Shown here: positions 19,604 through 29,942 of the stretch, piece after piece
Position numbering within the stretch: the first letter of the stretch is position 1
How the letters are laid out: each line of letters starts with the position of its first letter
NCBI GenBank assembly: GCA_036563485.1
Contig: DATCMI010000001.1
Coordinates: 1 to 64,000, forward strand
DNA: 64,000 bases
Origin: Sphingomicrobium sp.
GTDB lineage: Bacteria > Pseudomonadota > Alphaproteobacteria > Sphingomonadales > Sphingomonadaceae
Reading direction: 5' to 3'
Translations under genes and position numbers: made by a program
Notes under the pieces: model-generated
What the model was told of the DNA's origin: nothing
The model's database searches: none
Seen by the model: only the letters and a program-made list of their open reading frames with translations

Positions 19604-19909
19604 TTATCCGCGCATCCGGTTGGCTTGGTCGACCGCGATGGAGCCGCGGCGGCGGAAGAAGATGACGAGGATGGCAAGCCCGATCGCCGCTTCGGCGGCC
19701 GCCACGGTCAGGACGAACATCGCCAGCACCTGGCCAGTCAGGTCGCCGAGATAGGCCGAAAAAGCGACGAGATTGATGTTCACCGCGAGCAGGATCAGCT
19801 CGATCGCCATCAGCATCAGAATGACGTTGCGGCGGTTGAGGAAGATGCCGAGCACGCCGATCGTGAAGAGGATCGCGGCGACGGCGAGATAATGACCGAG
19901 GCCGATCAC
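19604..19909 (-). CDS. nuoK: NADH-quinone oxidoreductase subunit K
   Basis: The 101-residue, three-helix membrane subunit of complex I is the MrpC-like ND4L homologue. The second helix holds the conserved buried Glu in M-L-M-A-I-E-L-I-L, and the third has [11 protein letters not shown]. The start overlaps the nuoJ stop by four bases and the stop directly abuts the nuoL start. Confidence 0.96.
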   Translation of the reverse strand: MIGLGHYLAVAAILFTIGVLGIFLNRRNVILMLMAIELILLAVNINLVAFSAYLGDLTGQVLAMFVLTVAAAEAAIGLAILVIFFRRRGSIAVDQANRMRG

Positions 19910-20511
19910 AGCTTCATCCCCTCACCGAAGCCCGGATCCATGTTCTTGATCGCGTCGCCGGGCCGGCGGCGCAGCTGGCGCGATGCATTGGGCGTGCGCG
20001 TATCGCCGCGGCTGCGATGCGTCAGCACGATCGCACCGACCATCGCGACGAGGAGGATCAGTCCCGCAAGCTCGAACGCCAGCAAGTAGCGACTGTACAG
20101 CAGCTGTCCAACTGCTTCGATATTCGGCACCCTGGTCCTTGGAATTTCGTGCGCGACTGACGCAGGTCCGGCGCGGTGCGCGAAGACGGCAACGACGATC
20201 TCGGCAAGCAGCACGAAGGCGATGATGAGCCCGAACGGCAGGTTTCGCGTGAAGCCGCTGCGAAGGCTCGCGAAATCGACGTCGAGCATCATGACGACGA
20301 ACAGGAACAGCACCGCGACCGCGCCGACATAGACGATCACCAGCAGCATCGCGATGAACTCGGCGCCGACGAGCAGCATCAGCCCCGCCGCATTGAAGAA
20401 AGCGAGGATCAGCCACAGCACGCTGTGGACCGGGTTGCGCGCGAAGATCACCGCAATCGCCGGAACGATGGTGAGCGTCGCGAACAGGTAAAAGGCTATC
20501 GTTGCGATCAA
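19906..20511 (-). CDS. nuoJ: NADH-quinone oxidoreductase subunit J
   Basis: The 201-residue ND6-like subunit of complex I has five hydrophobic helices, with the third carrying the conserved [16 protein letters not shown] pattern that contains the pi-bulge. The C-terminal ~30 residues are polar and cytosolic. It starts 24 bases after nuoI, one of the few non-overlapping junctions of this operon, and overlaps nuoK by four bases. Confidence 0.95.
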   Translation of the reverse strand: MIATIAFYLFATLTIVPAIAVIFARNPVHSVLWLILAFFNAAGLMLLVGAEFIAMLLVIVYVGAVAVLFLFVVMMLDVDFASLRSGFTRNLPFGLIIAFVLLAEIVVAVFAHRAGPASVAHEIPRTRVPNIEAVGQLLYSRYLLAFELAGLILLVAMVGAIVLTHRSRGDTRTPNASRQLRRRPGDAIKNMDPGFGEGMKL

Positions 20512-20535
20512 GTCGGGGACCCTGTTGCGGCGCGC

Positions 20536-21015
20536 TTATCGGTAGGGCGCATCGGCGGCAAGGTTGGCGGCAATCGCCTGTTCCCACCTGTCGCCGTTAG
20601 CGAGCAATTTGGCCTTGTCGTAGAGCAGTTCCTCACGCGTCTCGGTCGCGAATTCGAGGTTCGGCCCTTCGACGATGGCGTCTACCGGGCAGGCTTCCTG
20701 GCACAGCCCGCAATAGATGCATTTGACCATGTCGATGTCGTAGCGCGTGGTGCGGCGGCTGCCGTCCTCGCGCGGTTCGGCCTCGATCGTGATCGCCAGC
20801 GCCGGGCATACCGCCTCGCACAGCTTGCAGGCGATGCAGCGCTCTTCGCCGTTCGGATAGCGGCGAAGCGCATGCTCGCCGCGGAAGCGCGGGCTCTGCG
20901 GCGCCTTTTCGTACGGGTAATTGATGGTCGCCTTGGGCTTGAAGAAGTACTTCAGCGTCAGCGCGTGGCCGCGCAGCAGCTCCCAAAGCGTGAAGGACTT
21001 GAGCCAGTGCATCAT
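20536..21015 (-). CDS. nuoI: NADH-quinone oxidoreductase subunit I
   Basis: The 159-residue TYKY-type ferredoxin subunit carries clusters N6a and N6b that pass electrons toward NuoB. Two C-x2-C-x2-C-x3-C-P motifs are present: [12 protein letters not shown] and [12 protein letters not shown]. The start is a double ATG; the first (21013-21015) overlaps the nuoH stop as ATGA and the second lies three bases on, so the product may begin at either Met. Confidence 0.96.
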   Translation of the reverse strand: MMHWLKSFTLWELLRGHALTLKYFFKPKATINYPYEKAPQSPRFRGEHALRRYPNGEERCIACKLCEAVCPALAITIEAEPREDGSRRTTRYDIDMVKCIYCGLCQEACPVDAIVEGPNLEFATETREELLYDKAKLLANGDRWEQAIAANLAADAPYR

Positions 21016-22073
21016 GCGACCGGCCCTCCGTAGCGGGTGAGCATCAAATATCCCGAGACGAGAATGACGAAGATGATCGACAGCGGCAGGAAGATCTTCC
21101 AGCCGAGCCGCATCAGCTGGTCGTAGCGATAGCGCGGCACCGTCGCCTTCACCCAGCTGAAGACGAAGAAGAAGAACATCATCTTGCCGAACAGCCAGAC
21201 GATGCCGGGGATATCGAACCAAGGAATGAGGTCGATGTTGAGCGGCGGCAGCCACCCGCCCCAGAAGAGCGTCGCATTGAGCGCGCACATCAGGATGACG
21301 TTGCCATATTCGCCGAGCCAGAAGAGCGCGAAGCTCATCGACGAATATTCGGTTTGGTGCCCGGCGACGAGTTCGCTTTCCGCTTCGACCAGGTCGAACG
21401 GTGTGCGGAAGGTTTCCGCCATCGAGCTGATCAGGAACACCACCGCCATCGGGAACAGCAAGGGATTGAAGCCGAAGCCGTTGAAGATGCCGAGGACGTG
21501 GCCCGTCTGCTGAAGGACGATGGCCGACATGTTGAAGGTGCCGGCCCACAGCACGACGGTGATGAGGACAAAGCCGATCGAGACTTCGTAGCTGACCATC
21601 TGCGCGGCGGCGCGAAGGGCGGAGAAGAAGGGATATTTCGAGTTGGACGCCCAACCGGCGACGATCACGCCGTACACACCAAGCGAGCTTGCGGCGAGGA
21701 TGTAGAGCAAGCCAACATTGACGTCTGCGAGCACCACGCCGGCGTCGAACGGCACCACCGCCCAGACGATCAGCGCGGTGGTAAAGGTGACGATCGGCGC
21801 GATCAGGAACAGGCCCTTATTCGCGCTGGTCGGGACGATCGTTTCCTTGAGGAAGACCTTCAGGCCGTCCGCGAAGCTTTGCAGCAGGCCCCAGGGACCG
21901 ACGACGTTCGGACCCCGGCGCAGCGCGATGGCAGCCCAGATCTTGCGGTCGGCATAGATGATCATCGCCACGCCGAGCATCAGCGGAAGCGCGATCAGCA
22001 GGATGCCGATCACCGTCGCCAGGAACCAGGCCCAGCCATATTGCATGCCATGGTTGACGAAGAAGTCGGTCAC
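21012..22073 (-). CDS. nuoH: NADH-quinone oxidoreductase subunit H
   Basis: The 353-residue membrane subunit forms much of the quinone-access chamber of complex I. The conserved [19 protein letters not shown] loop and the acidic E-A-E-S-E-L-V-A-G loop are both present. The chosen GTG start at 22071-22073 overlaps the nuoG stop (GTGA) and gives the usual short N terminus. A longer frame to 22229 would lie inside nuoG and reads as unrelated sequence. Confidence 0.96.
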   Translation of the reverse strand: MTDFFVNHGMQYGWAWFLATVIGILLIALPLMLGVAMIIYADRKIWAAIALRRGPNVVGPWGLLQSFADGLKVFLKETIVPTSANKGLFLIAPIVTFTTALIVWAVVPFDAGVVLADVNVGLLYILAASSLGVYGVIVAGWASNSKYPFFSALRAAAQMVSYEVSIGFVLITVVLWAGTFNMSAIVLQQTGHVLGIFNGFGFNPLLFPMAVVFLISSMAETFRTPFDLVEAESELVAGHQTEYSSMSFALFWLGEYGNVILMCALNATLFWGGWLPPLNIDLIPWFDIPGIVWLFGKMMFFFFVFSWVKATVPRYRYDQLMRLGWKIFLPLSIIFVILVSGYLMLTRYGGPVA

Positions 22074-24079
22074 TCGGCCGCCTCCTTGAAGGCGACGCCC
22101 TGGACCAGTTCTTCCGAGCAGCGCTCCATGGTCGGGCTGGCGCGGCAGATGGCGTTGGTCATGAAGAAGTCGGCGATCGGGTAGCGGATCGAGCCGCTCG
22201 CCGTCGCGGGAAGCTTCGGCGCCGACCACTGAAGATCGATCAGGCCCTCGCGCGCGAGCTGCGGATACTCAGCGAACATCTGCTCGCGAAGTTGCCCGAA
22301 GCTGTCGAACGGCAAGGTCGCACCCGCGAGTTCCGAAACGGCACGCAGGATCGCCCAATCTTCGCGGGCTTCGCCTGGCGGGAAAGCTGCCTTCTCGCCG
22401 CGCTGCACCCGGCCTTCGGTATTGACGTAAGTGCCGTGCTTTTCGGCATAAGTTGCGCCGGGCAGCACCAGGTCGGCCTGACGCGCGCCGGCGTCGCCGT
22501 GATGGCCGATATAGACCTTGAATGCGCCGCCGAGCCGGTCGGCGGGCATTTCGTCGGCGCCGAGCAGGATCGCGACTTCCGGCGCGCCCGCTTCGATGTC
22601 GGCAAGGCCGCCCTTCTGGGCGAAGCCAAGGATCAGGCCGGCCATGCGCGAGGCGGAGGTGTGGACGACGTTGAAGCCGTTCCAGCCGTCCTTCATCAGC
22701 CCGAGCGGACCGACGAGGCCGAGCGCCGCGCCGAGGCCGCCGGCTGCAAGTGCGCCGGGGCCGACGATCACGGCTGGACGCTCCGCATTCGCGAACGCCT
22801 GCGTGACCGCTTCGGGCAGGTTGCCGAGCAGGCCGAGGTCGTCCCCCAGCCATTCGACATCGATGGCGAGATCGACTTCGGGCCCGATCGCGAACACCTT
22901 GCCGCCCTTGCGTGCGACCTTGCGAACGCGGGTGGCGATGAGCGGCGCTTCCCAGCGGATGTTCGAGCCGACCAGGAGCACGACATCGGCGGTCTCGATG
23001 CCCGCAATGGTCGAGTTGAACGCCACCGCCGGAAGGCTGCTGGTGTCGTAGGTGAGGCCGGTCTGGCGGCCTTCGATCAGGTTCGAACCGAGGCCCTGAA
23101 GCAGCTTTTTCGCCGCGTACATGGTCTCCGCGTCGAGCAGGTCGCCGGCGATCGCCGCGACCTTCGGGCCGGCTTTCTTCAGCCGCTTGGCGAAGATTTG
23201 CAGCGCGTCGGACCAGCTTGCCTGGCGCAGCTTGCCCTTTTCACGCACCCACGGGCGGTCGAGGCGGTTGCGGACGAGCGCGTCGACATGGTGGCGCGTC
23301 TTGTCGCTGATCCACTCCTCGTTCACGTCCTCATTGATGCGCGGCAGGATGCGCATCACCTGGCGCTGGCGAACGTCGAGGCGGATGTTCGAACCCACCG
23401 CGTCCATGACGTCGATGCCGGGCACCTTGCGCAGCTCCCAAGGCCGCATTTCGAACGTCTGCGGCTTCTGCAGCAGCGCGCCGACCGGGCAAACGTCGGC
23501 GAGGTTGCCGGCGAGTTCGGTGGTGACCGTCTGCTCGAGGTAGGACGTGATCTGGCTGTCCTCGCCGCGGTAGAGCATGCCGACTTCGGGCGTGCCCGCG
23601 ACTTCGGAGGAAAAGCGGATGCAGCGCGTGCACTGAATGCAGCGCGTCATCGAGGTCCGGATGATCGGACCCATATATTTGTCGTCGATCGCGCGCTTGT
23701 TCTCGTCGAAACGCGAGAAGCTGCGGCCATAGGCCATCGCCTGGTCCTGCAGGTCGCATTCGCCGCCCTGGTCGCAAATCGGGCAGTCGAGCGGGTGATT
23801 GATGAGCAGGAACTCCATCACCCCTTCGCGCGCCTTCTTCACCATCGGCGTGTCGGTGCGGATGGTCTGGCCGTCGGCAGCCGGAAGCGCGCAGCTCGCC
23901 TGCGGCTTGGGCGGACCCGGCGCGACTTCGACCAGGCACATGCGGCAATTGCCGGCGATCGAGAGGCGCTCATGGTAGCAGAAGCGCGGGATCTCCTTGC
24001 CGGCAAGCTCGCACGCCTGCAGCACGGTCGCGCCCTGCGGGACCTCGATCTCTTCGCCGTCGACGGTAACCTTAGGCAT
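22070..24079 (-). CDS. nuoG: NADH-quinone oxidoreductase subunit G
   Basis: The 669-residue large peripheral subunit has an N-terminal [2Fe-2S] ferredoxin domain (C-Y-H-E-R...C-R-M-C), the His/Cys-ligated N5 cluster, two further [4Fe-4S] motifs ([10 protein letters not shown]) and a molybdopterin-oxidoreductase-like domain that no longer binds molybdenum in this family. It passes electrons from NuoF/E toward NuoI. Its start lies 8 bases inside the end of the 44-residue ORF, and its stop overlaps the GTG of nuoH. Confidence 0.96.
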   Translation of the reverse strand: MPKVTVDGEEIEVPQGATVLQACELAGKEIPRFCYHERLSIAGNCRMCLVEVAPGPPKPQASCALPAADGQTIRTDTPMVKKAREGVMEFLLINHPLDCPICDQGGECDLQDQAMAYGRSFSRFDENKRAIDDKYMGPIIRTSMTRCIQCTRCIRFSSEVAGTPEVGMLYRGEDSQITSYLEQTVTTELAGNLADVCPVGALLQKPQTFEMRPWELRKVPGIDVMDAVGSNIRLDVRQRQVMRILPRINEDVNEEWISDKTRHHVDALVRNRLDRPWVREKGKLRQASWSDALQIFAKRLKKAGPKVAAIAGDLLDAETMYAAKKLLQGLGSNLIEGRQTGLTYDTSSLPAVAFNSTIAGIETADVVLLVGSNIRWEAPLIATRVRKVARKGGKVFAIGPEVDLAIDVEWLGDDLGLLGNLPEAVTQAFANAERPAVIVGPGALAAGGLGAALGLVGPLGLMKDGWNGFNVVHTSASRMAGLILGFAQKGGLADIEAGAPEVAILLGADEMPADRLGGAFKVYIGHHGDAGARQADLVLPGATYAEKHGTYVNTEGRVQRGEKAAFPPGEAREDWAILRAVSELAGATLPFDSFGQLREQMFAEYPQLAREGLIDLQWSAPKLPATASGSIRYPIADFFMTNAICRASPTMERCSEELVQGVAFKEAAE

Positions 24080-24206
24080 TCTTGTCGTCCTCGTCGCTCT
24101 CGCGAGTGCGCGTAATCTGCGTCACGCGGGGGCCGCGGCGCTGCGATGCCGCGATCAGGGCGATGACGATCACGACGAAGATCCCGGCGATCAGGGGCAG
24201 GCTCAT
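24072..24206 (-). CDS. Small single-span membrane protein encoded between nuoF and nuoG
   Basis: The 44-residue product has one hydrophobic helix (about 4-20), then a basic stretch (R-R-G-P-R) and an acidic tail (D-E-D-D). Its ATG overlaps the nuoF stop as ATGA (24203-24206) and its stop overlaps the nuoG start by 8 bases, which argues that it is translated as part of the operon. No known family was recognised. It could be an assembly or stability factor, but that is only inferred from position. Confidence 0.65.
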   Translation of the reverse strand: MSLPLIAGIFVVIVIALIAASQRRGPRVTQITRTRESDEDDKNA

Positions 24207-25513
24207 TCCGCCGCCTCCAGCATGTCGCGGCCGGTGCGCTCGGCGATGCGGCGCTCGAGCTCGGGACGGAAATGCTTGATCAGGCCCTGGATCGGCCACG
24301 CCGCGGCATCGCCGAGCGCGCAGATGGTGTGGCCTTCAATCTCCTTCGTGACGTCATAGAGCTTGTCGATCATGTCGACGGTCGCTTCGCCCATGCGAAG
24401 CCGCTCCATCATCCGCCACATCCAGCCGGTGCCCTCGCGGCAAGGCGTGCACTGGCCGCAGCTCTCGTGCTTGTAGAAGTAACTGATGCGGCTGATCGCG
24501 CGGACGACGTCCGTGGACTTGTCCATTACGATCACCGCCGCGGTGCCGAGGCCGGAACCGAGCGCCTTCAGCCCGTCGAAGTCCATCGGTGCGTCGATGA
24601 TCTCGTGCGCCGGCACCAGCGGCACCGACGATCCGCCGGGGATGACGCACAGGAGATTGTCCCAGCCGCCGCGGATCCCGCCGCCGTGGCGGTCGATCAG
24701 CTCACGGAAGCTGATGCTCATGCTCTCTTCGACGACGCAGGGTGTGTTGATGTGGCCCGAAAGCTGGAACAGCTTGGTGCCTTCGTTCTTCTCGCGGCCG
24801 AAGCCGGCGAACCAGGCGGCGCCGCGGCGGAGGATCGTCGGAACGACCGCGATGCTTTCGACATTGTTGACCGTCGTCGGGCAGCCGTAGAGGCCGGCGC
24901 CGGCCGGGAACGGCGGCTTCAGGCGCGGCTTGCCCTGCTTGCCTTCGAGGCTTTCGAGCATCGCCGTTTCTTCGCCGCAGATGTAGGCGCCCGCGCCGCG
25001 GTGCACGAAGAGGTCGAAGTCATAGCCCGAACCGGCGGCATTCTTGCCCAGCAGCCCGGCCTCATATGCCTCGGCAACGGCACGCTCCAAGACACGGGAT
25101 TCCTGGATGAATTCGCCGCGGATGTAGATGTAGCCGGCACGTGCGCGCATCGCGAAGCCGGCGATCAGCGCGCCTTCGATCAGCTTGTGCGGATCGTGGC
25201 GGATGATCTCCCGGTCCTTGCACGACCCGGGCTCGGATTCGTCCGCGTTGATGACCAGGAAGTTTGGTTTGCCCGGCTTCGGCTCCTTGGGCATGAAACC
25301 CCACTTCATGCCGGTCGGGAAGCCGGCCCCGCCGCGGCCGCGAAGCCCCGACGCCTTCACCTCGTCGATGATCGCGTCCTGGCCGACCTGCATCAGCTTG
25401 GCGGTGTCGTCCCAGTCACCGCGGGCGCGCGCCGCCTTCAGCCACGGCTCCTGGAAGCCGTAGACGTTGGTGAAGATGCGATCCTTGTCGCTGAGCGGTC
25501 CGATATAGCCCAT
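24203..25513 (-). CDS. nuoF: NADH-quinone oxidoreductase subunit F (NADH-binding)
   Basis: The 436-residue subunit binds NADH, FMN and cluster N3 and starts electron transfer in complex I. Visible motifs are [10 protein letters not shown] (NADH site, about 62), [12 protein letters not shown] (FMN region, about 175) and [11 protein letters not shown] for the [4Fe-4S] cluster (about 347). The start M-G-Y-I-G-P-L at 25513 shares one base with the stop of the 54-residue ORF. An upstream extension in the same frame would be out of family. Confidence 0.97.
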   Translation of the reverse strand: MGYIGPLSDKDRIFTNVYGFQEPWLKAARARGDWDDTAKLMQVGQDAIIDEVKASGLRGRGGAGFPTGMKWGFMPKEPKPGKPNFLVINADESEPGSCKDREIIRHDPHKLIEGALIAGFAMRARAGYIYIRGEFIQESRVLERAVAEAYEAGLLGKNAAGSGYDFDLFVHRGAGAYICGEETAMLESLEGKQGKPRLKPPFPAGAGLYGCPTTVNNVESIAVVPTILRRGAAWFAGFGREKNEGTKLFQLSGHINTPCVVEESMSISFRELIDRHGGGIRGGWDNLLCVIPGGSSVPLVPAHEIIDAPMDFDGLKALGSGLGTAAVIVMDKSTDVVRAISRISYFYKHESCGQCTPCREGTGWMWRMMERLRMGEATVDMIDKLYDVTKEIEGHTICALGDAAAWPIQGLIKHFRPELERRIAERTGRDMLEAAE

Positions 25514-25677
25514 CAGCGGATCCGCTTGCTGTCGTTGTTGCCGAGCAGCTTCATGCCGCCCCACACGAGCAGGCCGACGGCCGCGAGCGTGATGACGATG
25601 CTGAAGACGCCCTTCACGATCTTCCACGCGAGGATGACGAGCAGGATCGCAATGACGATCTTGGCGATGTCCTTCAC
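25513..25677 (-). CDS. Small two-helix membrane protein encoded between nuoE and nuoF
   Basis: The 54-residue product starts at a GTG overlapping the nuoE stop (GTGA, 25674-25677) and ends one base into the nuoF ATG (TGATG). Residues 5-21 and 24-43 are strongly hydrophobic, and the tail is basic (K-R-I-R). The exact fit between both neighbours supports real translation. No family was recognised; its role is unknown. A longer frame to an ATG at 25707 would overlap nuoE by 34 bases. Confidence 0.65.
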   Translation of the reverse strand: MKDIAKIVIAILLVILAWKIVKGVFSIVITLAAVGLLVWGGMKLLGNNDSKRIR

Positions 25678-26366
25678 TGCGCGCCCTCCTCGGCGGTTGC
25701 CGTCCACTGGCTGCGATAATCGTAATTGCGCTCGGCCATTTTCTTGAGCGTCGTCGGGCCGCCTTCGGGGCAGCTGGTCTGGCGATCGACCTGCGGGCCC
25801 GCCTTCGGCGACTTGCCGGCGGCGAGCCCGTCGAGGACCGCACCCATGCTCTCTTCGGTCAGGTCCTCGAAATTATCGTCGTTGATCTGGACCATCGGCG
25901 CGTTGGCGCAGGCGCCGAGGCACTCGACCTCCGTCAAAGTGAACAGCCCGTCCTCGGTCGTGTAACCCTTCTTCAGCCCGCGCTTGTAGCAGGCCTGGAG
26001 CACGTCGTCGGAGCCGCGGAGCATGCACGGCGTCGTGCCGCATACCTGCACATGGTAGCGGCCCACGGGCGCCAGGTTGAACATTGTGTAGAAGGTCGCG
26101 ACCTCGAGCACGCGCATATAGCTGGTGCCGAGTTCCTTCGCGACGAACTCCATCACCGGGATCGGGAGCCAGCCTTGGGTGTTCGTCTGCTCGCCGACCT
26201 GCCGCTGGGCGAGGTCGAGCAGCGGGATCACCGCCGAGACCTGACGGCCTTCCGGGTAGCGGCCCATGATTTCGCGCGCGAGCTTCGCATTGGCCGAGGT
26301 CCAGGCGAACCCTTCCCATTCGGCGCGCTGCTCGGGGCTGTCGAGAATGCCTGCCTGACCGGCCAT
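25674..26366 (-). CDS. nuoE: NADH-quinone oxidoreductase subunit E
   Basis: The 230-residue thioredoxin-like subunit holds the [2Fe-2S] cluster N1a, with ligands in C-G-T-T-P-C and C-L-G-A-C-A-N-A-P. Compared with E. coli NuoE it has a C-terminal extension of roughly 60 residues that is polar and contains C-P-E-G-G-P; extensions of this kind occur in Alphaproteobacteria. The ATG shares a base with the stop of the upstream 93-residue ORF. Longer frames upstream are not family-like. Confidence 0.95.
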   Translation of the reverse strand: MAGQAGILDSPEQRAEWEGFAWTSANAKLAREIMGRYPEGRQVSAVIPLLDLAQRQVGEQTNTQGWLPIPVMEFVAKELGTSYMRVLEVATFYTMFNLAPVGRYHVQVCGTTPCMLRGSDDVLQACYKRGLKKGYTTEDGLFTLTEVECLGACANAPMVQINDDNFEDLTEESMGAVLDGLAAGKSPKAGPQVDRQTSCPEGGPTTLKKMAERNYDYRSQWTATAEEGAQ

Positions 26367-26647
26367 CAGTGCGCCACCTCTGCCTTGCTGATCTCCGTCG
26401 TGGCCTGGGCCTCTCGCGCCGAGCGCCGCTGCTGGACCCGGGGATTGAGCCAACTCCACCACAGTGCTGCAAAGATCGTGCTCGCGACCATTCCACTGGT
26501 CCCTGTCACCAGCGGAATTTCCGGCAAGCTGATGAAGCGCGCATTTGAAGCCCACGAGATGACGAGCCAAATGCCGCCAAGGATGGACAGCACCTTGCGA
26601 TAGCGGAGCGCAATGGCATCGACGCGGTCGACGAGACGATCGATCAC
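26366..26647 (-). CDS. Membrane protein of unknown function encoded between nuoD and nuoE
   Basis: The 93-residue product has two hydrophobic segments (about 19-33 and 51-67), a Trp-rich second helix (W-W-S-W) and a charged C-terminal tail. Its ATG overlaps the nuoD stop by four bases and its stop overlaps the nuoE start by one, so it is embedded in the operon. It does not match a known complex I subunit that I can recognise. A supernumerary or assembly role is possible but not shown. Confidence 0.65.
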   Translation of the reverse strand: MIDRLVDRVDAIALRYRKVLSILGGIWLVISWASNARFISLPEIPLVTGTSGMVASTIFAALWWSWLNPRVQQRRSAREAQATTEISKAEVAH

Positions 26648-27933
26648 CGGTCCACCTCCCCGAACACGACGTCGATCGCGGAGAGCACCGCGGTGACGTC
26701 CGCGAGCATGTGGCCCTTCATCATGAAGTCCATCGCCTGAAGGTGGCTGAAGCCGGTCGGGCGGATCTTGCAGCGATAGGGCTTATTGGTGCCGTCGGAC
26801 ACCAGGTAGACGCCGAGCTCGCCCTTTGGCGTTTCCGTCGCGACGTAAACCTCGCCTGCGGGCACGTGGAAGCCTTCCGTGTAGAGCTTGAAGTGGTGGA
26901 TCAGCGCTTCCATCGACGTCTTCATCGACCCGCGGCTCGGCGGGAAGACCTTGCTGTCGGCGCCGATCGGCCCTTCCGGCATTTCGTTGAGGCACTGCCG
27001 CGCGATCTTCCAGCTCTGCCGGACTTCTTCGACGCGGACCATGAAGCGGTCGTAGCAGTCGCCGTTGGTGCCGACCGGCACTTCGAAGTCCATGCGTTCG
27101 TAGACCTCGTAGGGCTGCGACTTGCGCAGGTCCCACGGAATGCCGGACGCGCGGATCATGGGGCCGGAGAAGCCCCAGGCGATCGCATCTTCCTTGCTGA
27201 CGACGCCGATGTCGACGTTGCGCTGCTTGAAGATGCGGTTGTCGGCAACGAGGCTGATCGCGTCCTCGAAAATCTGCATGCGATTGTCGAGGAACTCACC
27301 GATCTTGTTGAGCACGGCGGGCGGAATGTCCTCGCGGACTCCGCCGACGCGGAAATAATTCGCGTGCATCCGGGCGCCGGACACATGCTCGTAGATCTGC
27401 ATCAGGTCTTCGCGGATCTCGAACAGCCACAGGTTCGGCGTCATTGCGCCGACGTCCATGATGTGGCTGCCAAGGTTCAGCATGTGGTTCTTGATGCGTG
27501 TCAGCTCCGCCATCATCGTGCGGATGTACTGAGCGCGGATCGGCACCTCGAGCCCGAGCAGCTTTTCGATGGCCAGCACGAACGTGTGCTCCATGCACAT
27601 CGGCGAGCAATAATCGAGCCGGTCGAAATAGGGGATCGCTTGCGTGTAGGTCTTGTACTCGCAGAACTTTTCGGTGCCGCGGTGAAGCAGGCCGATATGC
27701 GGGTCGACGCGCTCGACGACCTCGCCGTCAAGCTCGAGGATCAGACGAAGGACGCCGTGCGCCGCCGGATGCTGCGGCCCGAAGTTGATGGTGTAGTTGC
27801 CGGCGCCGTGGTCGCCGCCGCCGCCTTCCGACAGGTCGCTCCCCTCGCCGCCGGCTCCGACGCTAACCTCAACCTTGCGGATATTCTTTTCGCGCGTTTC
27901 CTCGTCGATCATGTCGCTGCGCACGTCGCTCAT
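26644..27933 (-). CDS. nuoD: NADH-quinone oxidoreductase subunit D
   Basis: The 429-residue 49-kDa subunit of complex I lines the quinone-reaction site. The family signature L-H-R-G-T-E-K lies after [10 protein letters not shown], whose His faces the quinone head group. The N-terminal ~45 residues are a charged, Gly-rich extension (S-E-G-G-G-G-D-H) not needed for the fold. The start overlaps the nuoC stop by four bases. Confidence 0.97.
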   Translation of the reverse strand: MSDVRSDMIDEETREKNIRKVEVSVGAGGEGSDLSEGGGGDHGAGNYTINFGPQHPAAHGVLRLILELDGEVVERVDPHIGLLHRGTEKFCEYKTYTQAIPYFDRLDYCSPMCMEHTFVLAIEKLLGLEVPIRAQYIRTMMAELTRIKNHMLNLGSHIMDVGAMTPNLWLFEIREDLMQIYEHVSGARMHANYFRVGGVREDIPPAVLNKIGEFLDNRMQIFEDAISLVADNRIFKQRNVDIGVVSKEDAIAWGFSGPMIRASGIPWDLRKSQPYEVYERMDFEVPVGTNGDCYDRFMVRVEEVRQSWKIARQCLNEMPEGPIGADSKVFPPSRGSMKTSMEALIHHFKLYTEGFHVPAGEVYVATETPKGELGVYLVSDGTNKPYRCKIRPTGFSHLQAMDFMMKGHMLADVTAVLSAIDVVFGEVDR

Positions 27934-28826
27934 GCCGGTCCTCCGCCCTTACGCGGACGTCCGGCGGACTTGGGCTTCGGCTCCGGCCCCGCTTCCCGCT
28001 TCAGCACTTCTTTCTCTGCCTTGGCCTTGGACGACTTGCGGGCTTCCGCCTGCGCTTCGGCGGCACCCTTCTGGGCGACGTCCTCATTGTCGGTCGCGTA
28101 GGGCTTCGCACGGTCGCCCTTCGCTTCAGGCGACTTGGCCTGCACCTTCGGCGGTTCCCCCGTCGCCGGCGCAGGCGTCGGCGCGCCTGCCGCCTGCGGC
28201 TCAGCCTTTTCGTCGCCCGGCAGCTTATATTCCGGGCCTTGCCAGGGCATCAGGAAGTCGAAGGTGCGGAAATCCTGCGGCAGCGCCACCGGCTCGTACA
28301 CGACGCGCTTCTCGGCTTCCGAATAGCGCATCTCGACATGGCCGGTCAGCGGGAAGTCCTTGCGGAAGGGGAAGCCCTCGAAACCATAATCGGTGAGGAT
28401 CCGGCGAAGGTCGGCATTGCCGTCGAAATAGATGCCGTACATGTCGAACGCCTCGCGCTCGAACCAGCCGACCACCGGCCACAGCTCGACGATGCTCGGC
28501 ACCGGCGTCTGCTCGTCCGTCATGACCTTGACGCGGATGCGGCGGTTCTTCGTCAGCGAGAGCAAGTGGTAATTGACGTCGAACCGCTCCGCGCGCTCGG
28601 GGTAATCGGCGCCGGCGATGTCCATCAGCTGCTGATATTCGAGGCCCGGCGTGTCGCGGAGGAGCCGGCACGCCTCGACGACGCTCTCGCGTCTTACGGT
28701 CAGCGTCACTTCGCCGACGGCGTCCGTCGCCTCGAGGATGATGTCCCCCAGCGCGGCGCGCGCAGCCTCGATGACGCCGTCGTTCGGCGCCATGGTCGGC
28801 ACGTGCGGAGCAAGCCTGGTGGCCAT
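27930..28826 (-). CDS. nuoC: NADH-quinone oxidoreductase subunit C with long charged C-terminal tail
   Basis: The first ~205 residues form the 30-kDa subunit domain, including the signature [12 protein letters not shown] and the F-P-L-T-G loop. The remaining ~90 residues are a low-complexity Pro/Ala/Lys/Glu-rich tail ending in K-G-G-G-P-A, so the protein is 298 residues rather than the usual ~200. The tail is probably disordered. The gene starts one base overlapping the nuoB stop and overlaps nuoD by four bases. Confidence 0.95.
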   Translation of the reverse strand: MATRLAPHVPTMAPNDGVIEAARAALGDIILEATDAVGEVTLTVRRESVVEACRLLRDTPGLEYQQLMDIAGADYPERAERFDVNYHLLSLTKNRRIRVKVMTDEQTPVPSIVELWPVVGWFEREAFDMYGIYFDGNADLRRILTDYGFEGFPFRKDFPLTGHVEMRYSEAEKRVVYEPVALPQDFRTFDFLMPWQGPEYKLPGDEKAEPQAAGAPTPAPATGEPPKVQAKSPEAKGDRAKPYATDNEDVAQKGAAEAQAEARKSSKAKAEKEVLKREAGPEPKPKSAGRPRKGGGPA

Positions 28827-29407
28827 TAGCGCTCGATGGTCCCTTCGCGGCGGATCTTCCGCTGAAGCTGCATCACGCCATAGAGAAGCGCCTCAGCGGT
28901 GGGCGGACAGCCGGGAACATAGATGTCGACGGGCACGATGCGGTCGCAGCCGCGCACCACCGAATAGCTGTAATGGTAATAGCCGCCGCCATTGGCGCAG
29001 CTGCCCATGGAGATGACGTAGCGCGGCTCGCTCATCTGGTCGTAGACGCGGCGGAGCGCCGGAGCCATCTTGTTGCACAAGGTGCCGGCGACGATCATCA
29101 CGTCCGACTGGCGGGGCGAAGCGCGCGGCGCGACGCCAAATCTTTCAAGGTCATAGCGCGGCATGTTCACATGGATCATCTCGACCGCGCAGCAGGCGAG
29201 CCCGAAGGTCATCCACCATAGCGAGCCCGTCCGGGCCCAGGTGAACAGGTCCTCCGCGGTCGTGACCATGAAGCCCTTTTCGTTCAGCGACTGCTGAAGC
29301 ACTTCGAGCTGCTGGCGATCCACATCGCCCGGCACGAGCCCGGCGAGCCGCGCGAGTTCTTCCTCGGTCGGCATCCGGTCCTCGGGACCGCGGAGCATCA
29401 CTCCCAT
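28826..29407 (-). CDS. nuoB: NADH-quinone oxidoreductase subunit B
   Basis: The 193-residue PSST-type subunit carries cluster N2, the last iron-sulfur centre before quinone. The tandem Cys ligands are in L-A-C-C-A-V-E-M, with further ligands in M-G-S-C-A-N-G-G and V-P-G-C-P-P-T. Two starts are possible. The ATG at 29407 has a GGGAG sequence seven bases upstream and gives M-G-V-M; the ATG at 29398 overlaps the nuoA stop by one base. I chose 29407 because of the ribosome-binding site. Confidence 0.96.
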   Translation of the reverse strand: MGVMLRGPEDRMPTEEELARLAGLVPGDVDRQQLEVLQQSLNEKGFMVTTAEDLFTWARTGSLWWMTFGLACCAVEMIHVNMPRYDLERFGVAPRASPRQSDVMIVAGTLCNKMAPALRRVYDQMSEPRYVISMGSCANGGGYYHYSYSVVRGCDRIVPVDIYVPGCPPTAEALLYGVMQLQRKIRREGTIER

Positions 29408-29775
29408 TCGAGCGCTCCCTTCTTCCACGCATATGCAAGGCCAAGTCCCAGCTCGGCCAGGAAGACGATCATCCCGGTCCAGCCACTCCACTGCGTGAAG
29501 TCGAGGCTGACCGCCCAGGGGAAGAGGAACGCCGCTTCGAGGTCGAAGACGATGAAGAGGATCGCGACGAGGTAGAAGCGCACGTCGAACTCGGCCCGAG
29601 CGTCCTCGAACGCGGGGAAGCCGCATTCATATTCGCTGAGCTTCTGGGGGTCCGGACGGTGCGCACCGGTGAACCGCGCGACGATCATTGGCAGCACCAC
29701 GAAGGCGACTGACAGACCAAGCGCGATCATCAGGAACAGCAGGATCGGCAGGTAGCCGGCGGCGACGCTTGCCAA
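29398..29775 (-). CDS. nuoA: NADH-quinone oxidoreductase subunit A, TTG start
   Basis: The 125-residue three-helix membrane subunit of complex I is the first gene of the operon. The conserved Y-E-C-G-F loop and [15 protein letters not shown] helix are present. No ATG exists at a sensible position; the TTG at 29773-29775 has GGAG eight bases upstream and yields the usual N terminus. The frame runs on upstream to 29970 but reads as non-coding. The nuo promoter should lie in 29776-29942, where I could not assign a clear -35/-10 pair. Confidence 0.93.
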   Translation of the reverse strand: MASVAAGYLPILLFLMIALGLSVAFVVLPMIVARFTGAHRPDPQKLSEYECGFPAFEDARAEFDVRFYLVAILFIVFDLEAAFLFPWAVSLDFTQWSGWTGMIVFLAELGLGLAYAWKKGALEWE

Positions 29776-29942
29776 GCGGGAACTCCAAAGGTGGGTAGGC
29801 GGGAAACTTGGCGGCGCTTTAGGCCACGAGCCCACGCCTCGCAACCGTCTCCTTATGGGTGTAGACGGCCTTTTCGTCAGGAAGCGCCGGAACCATCCCG
29901 GCTCTTCCGCACAGAGGGCAATCCTGCTTAGGTTCGAACCGG

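Noticed and set aside
17672-20089. Open frame of 805 residues on the plus strand
   Set aside because: It lies antisense to nuoL, nuoK and the 3' part of nuoJ, is rich in Arg/Asp/Glu/His without any fold signature, and is a GC-driven shadow frame.
22292-24115. Open frame of 607 residues on the plus strand
   Set aside because: It is antisense to nuoG, which carries all expected iron-sulfur motifs.
26710-28101. Open frame of 463 residues on the plus strand
   Set aside because: It is antisense to nuoD and nuoC and shows the His/Asp/Val bias of shadow frames.
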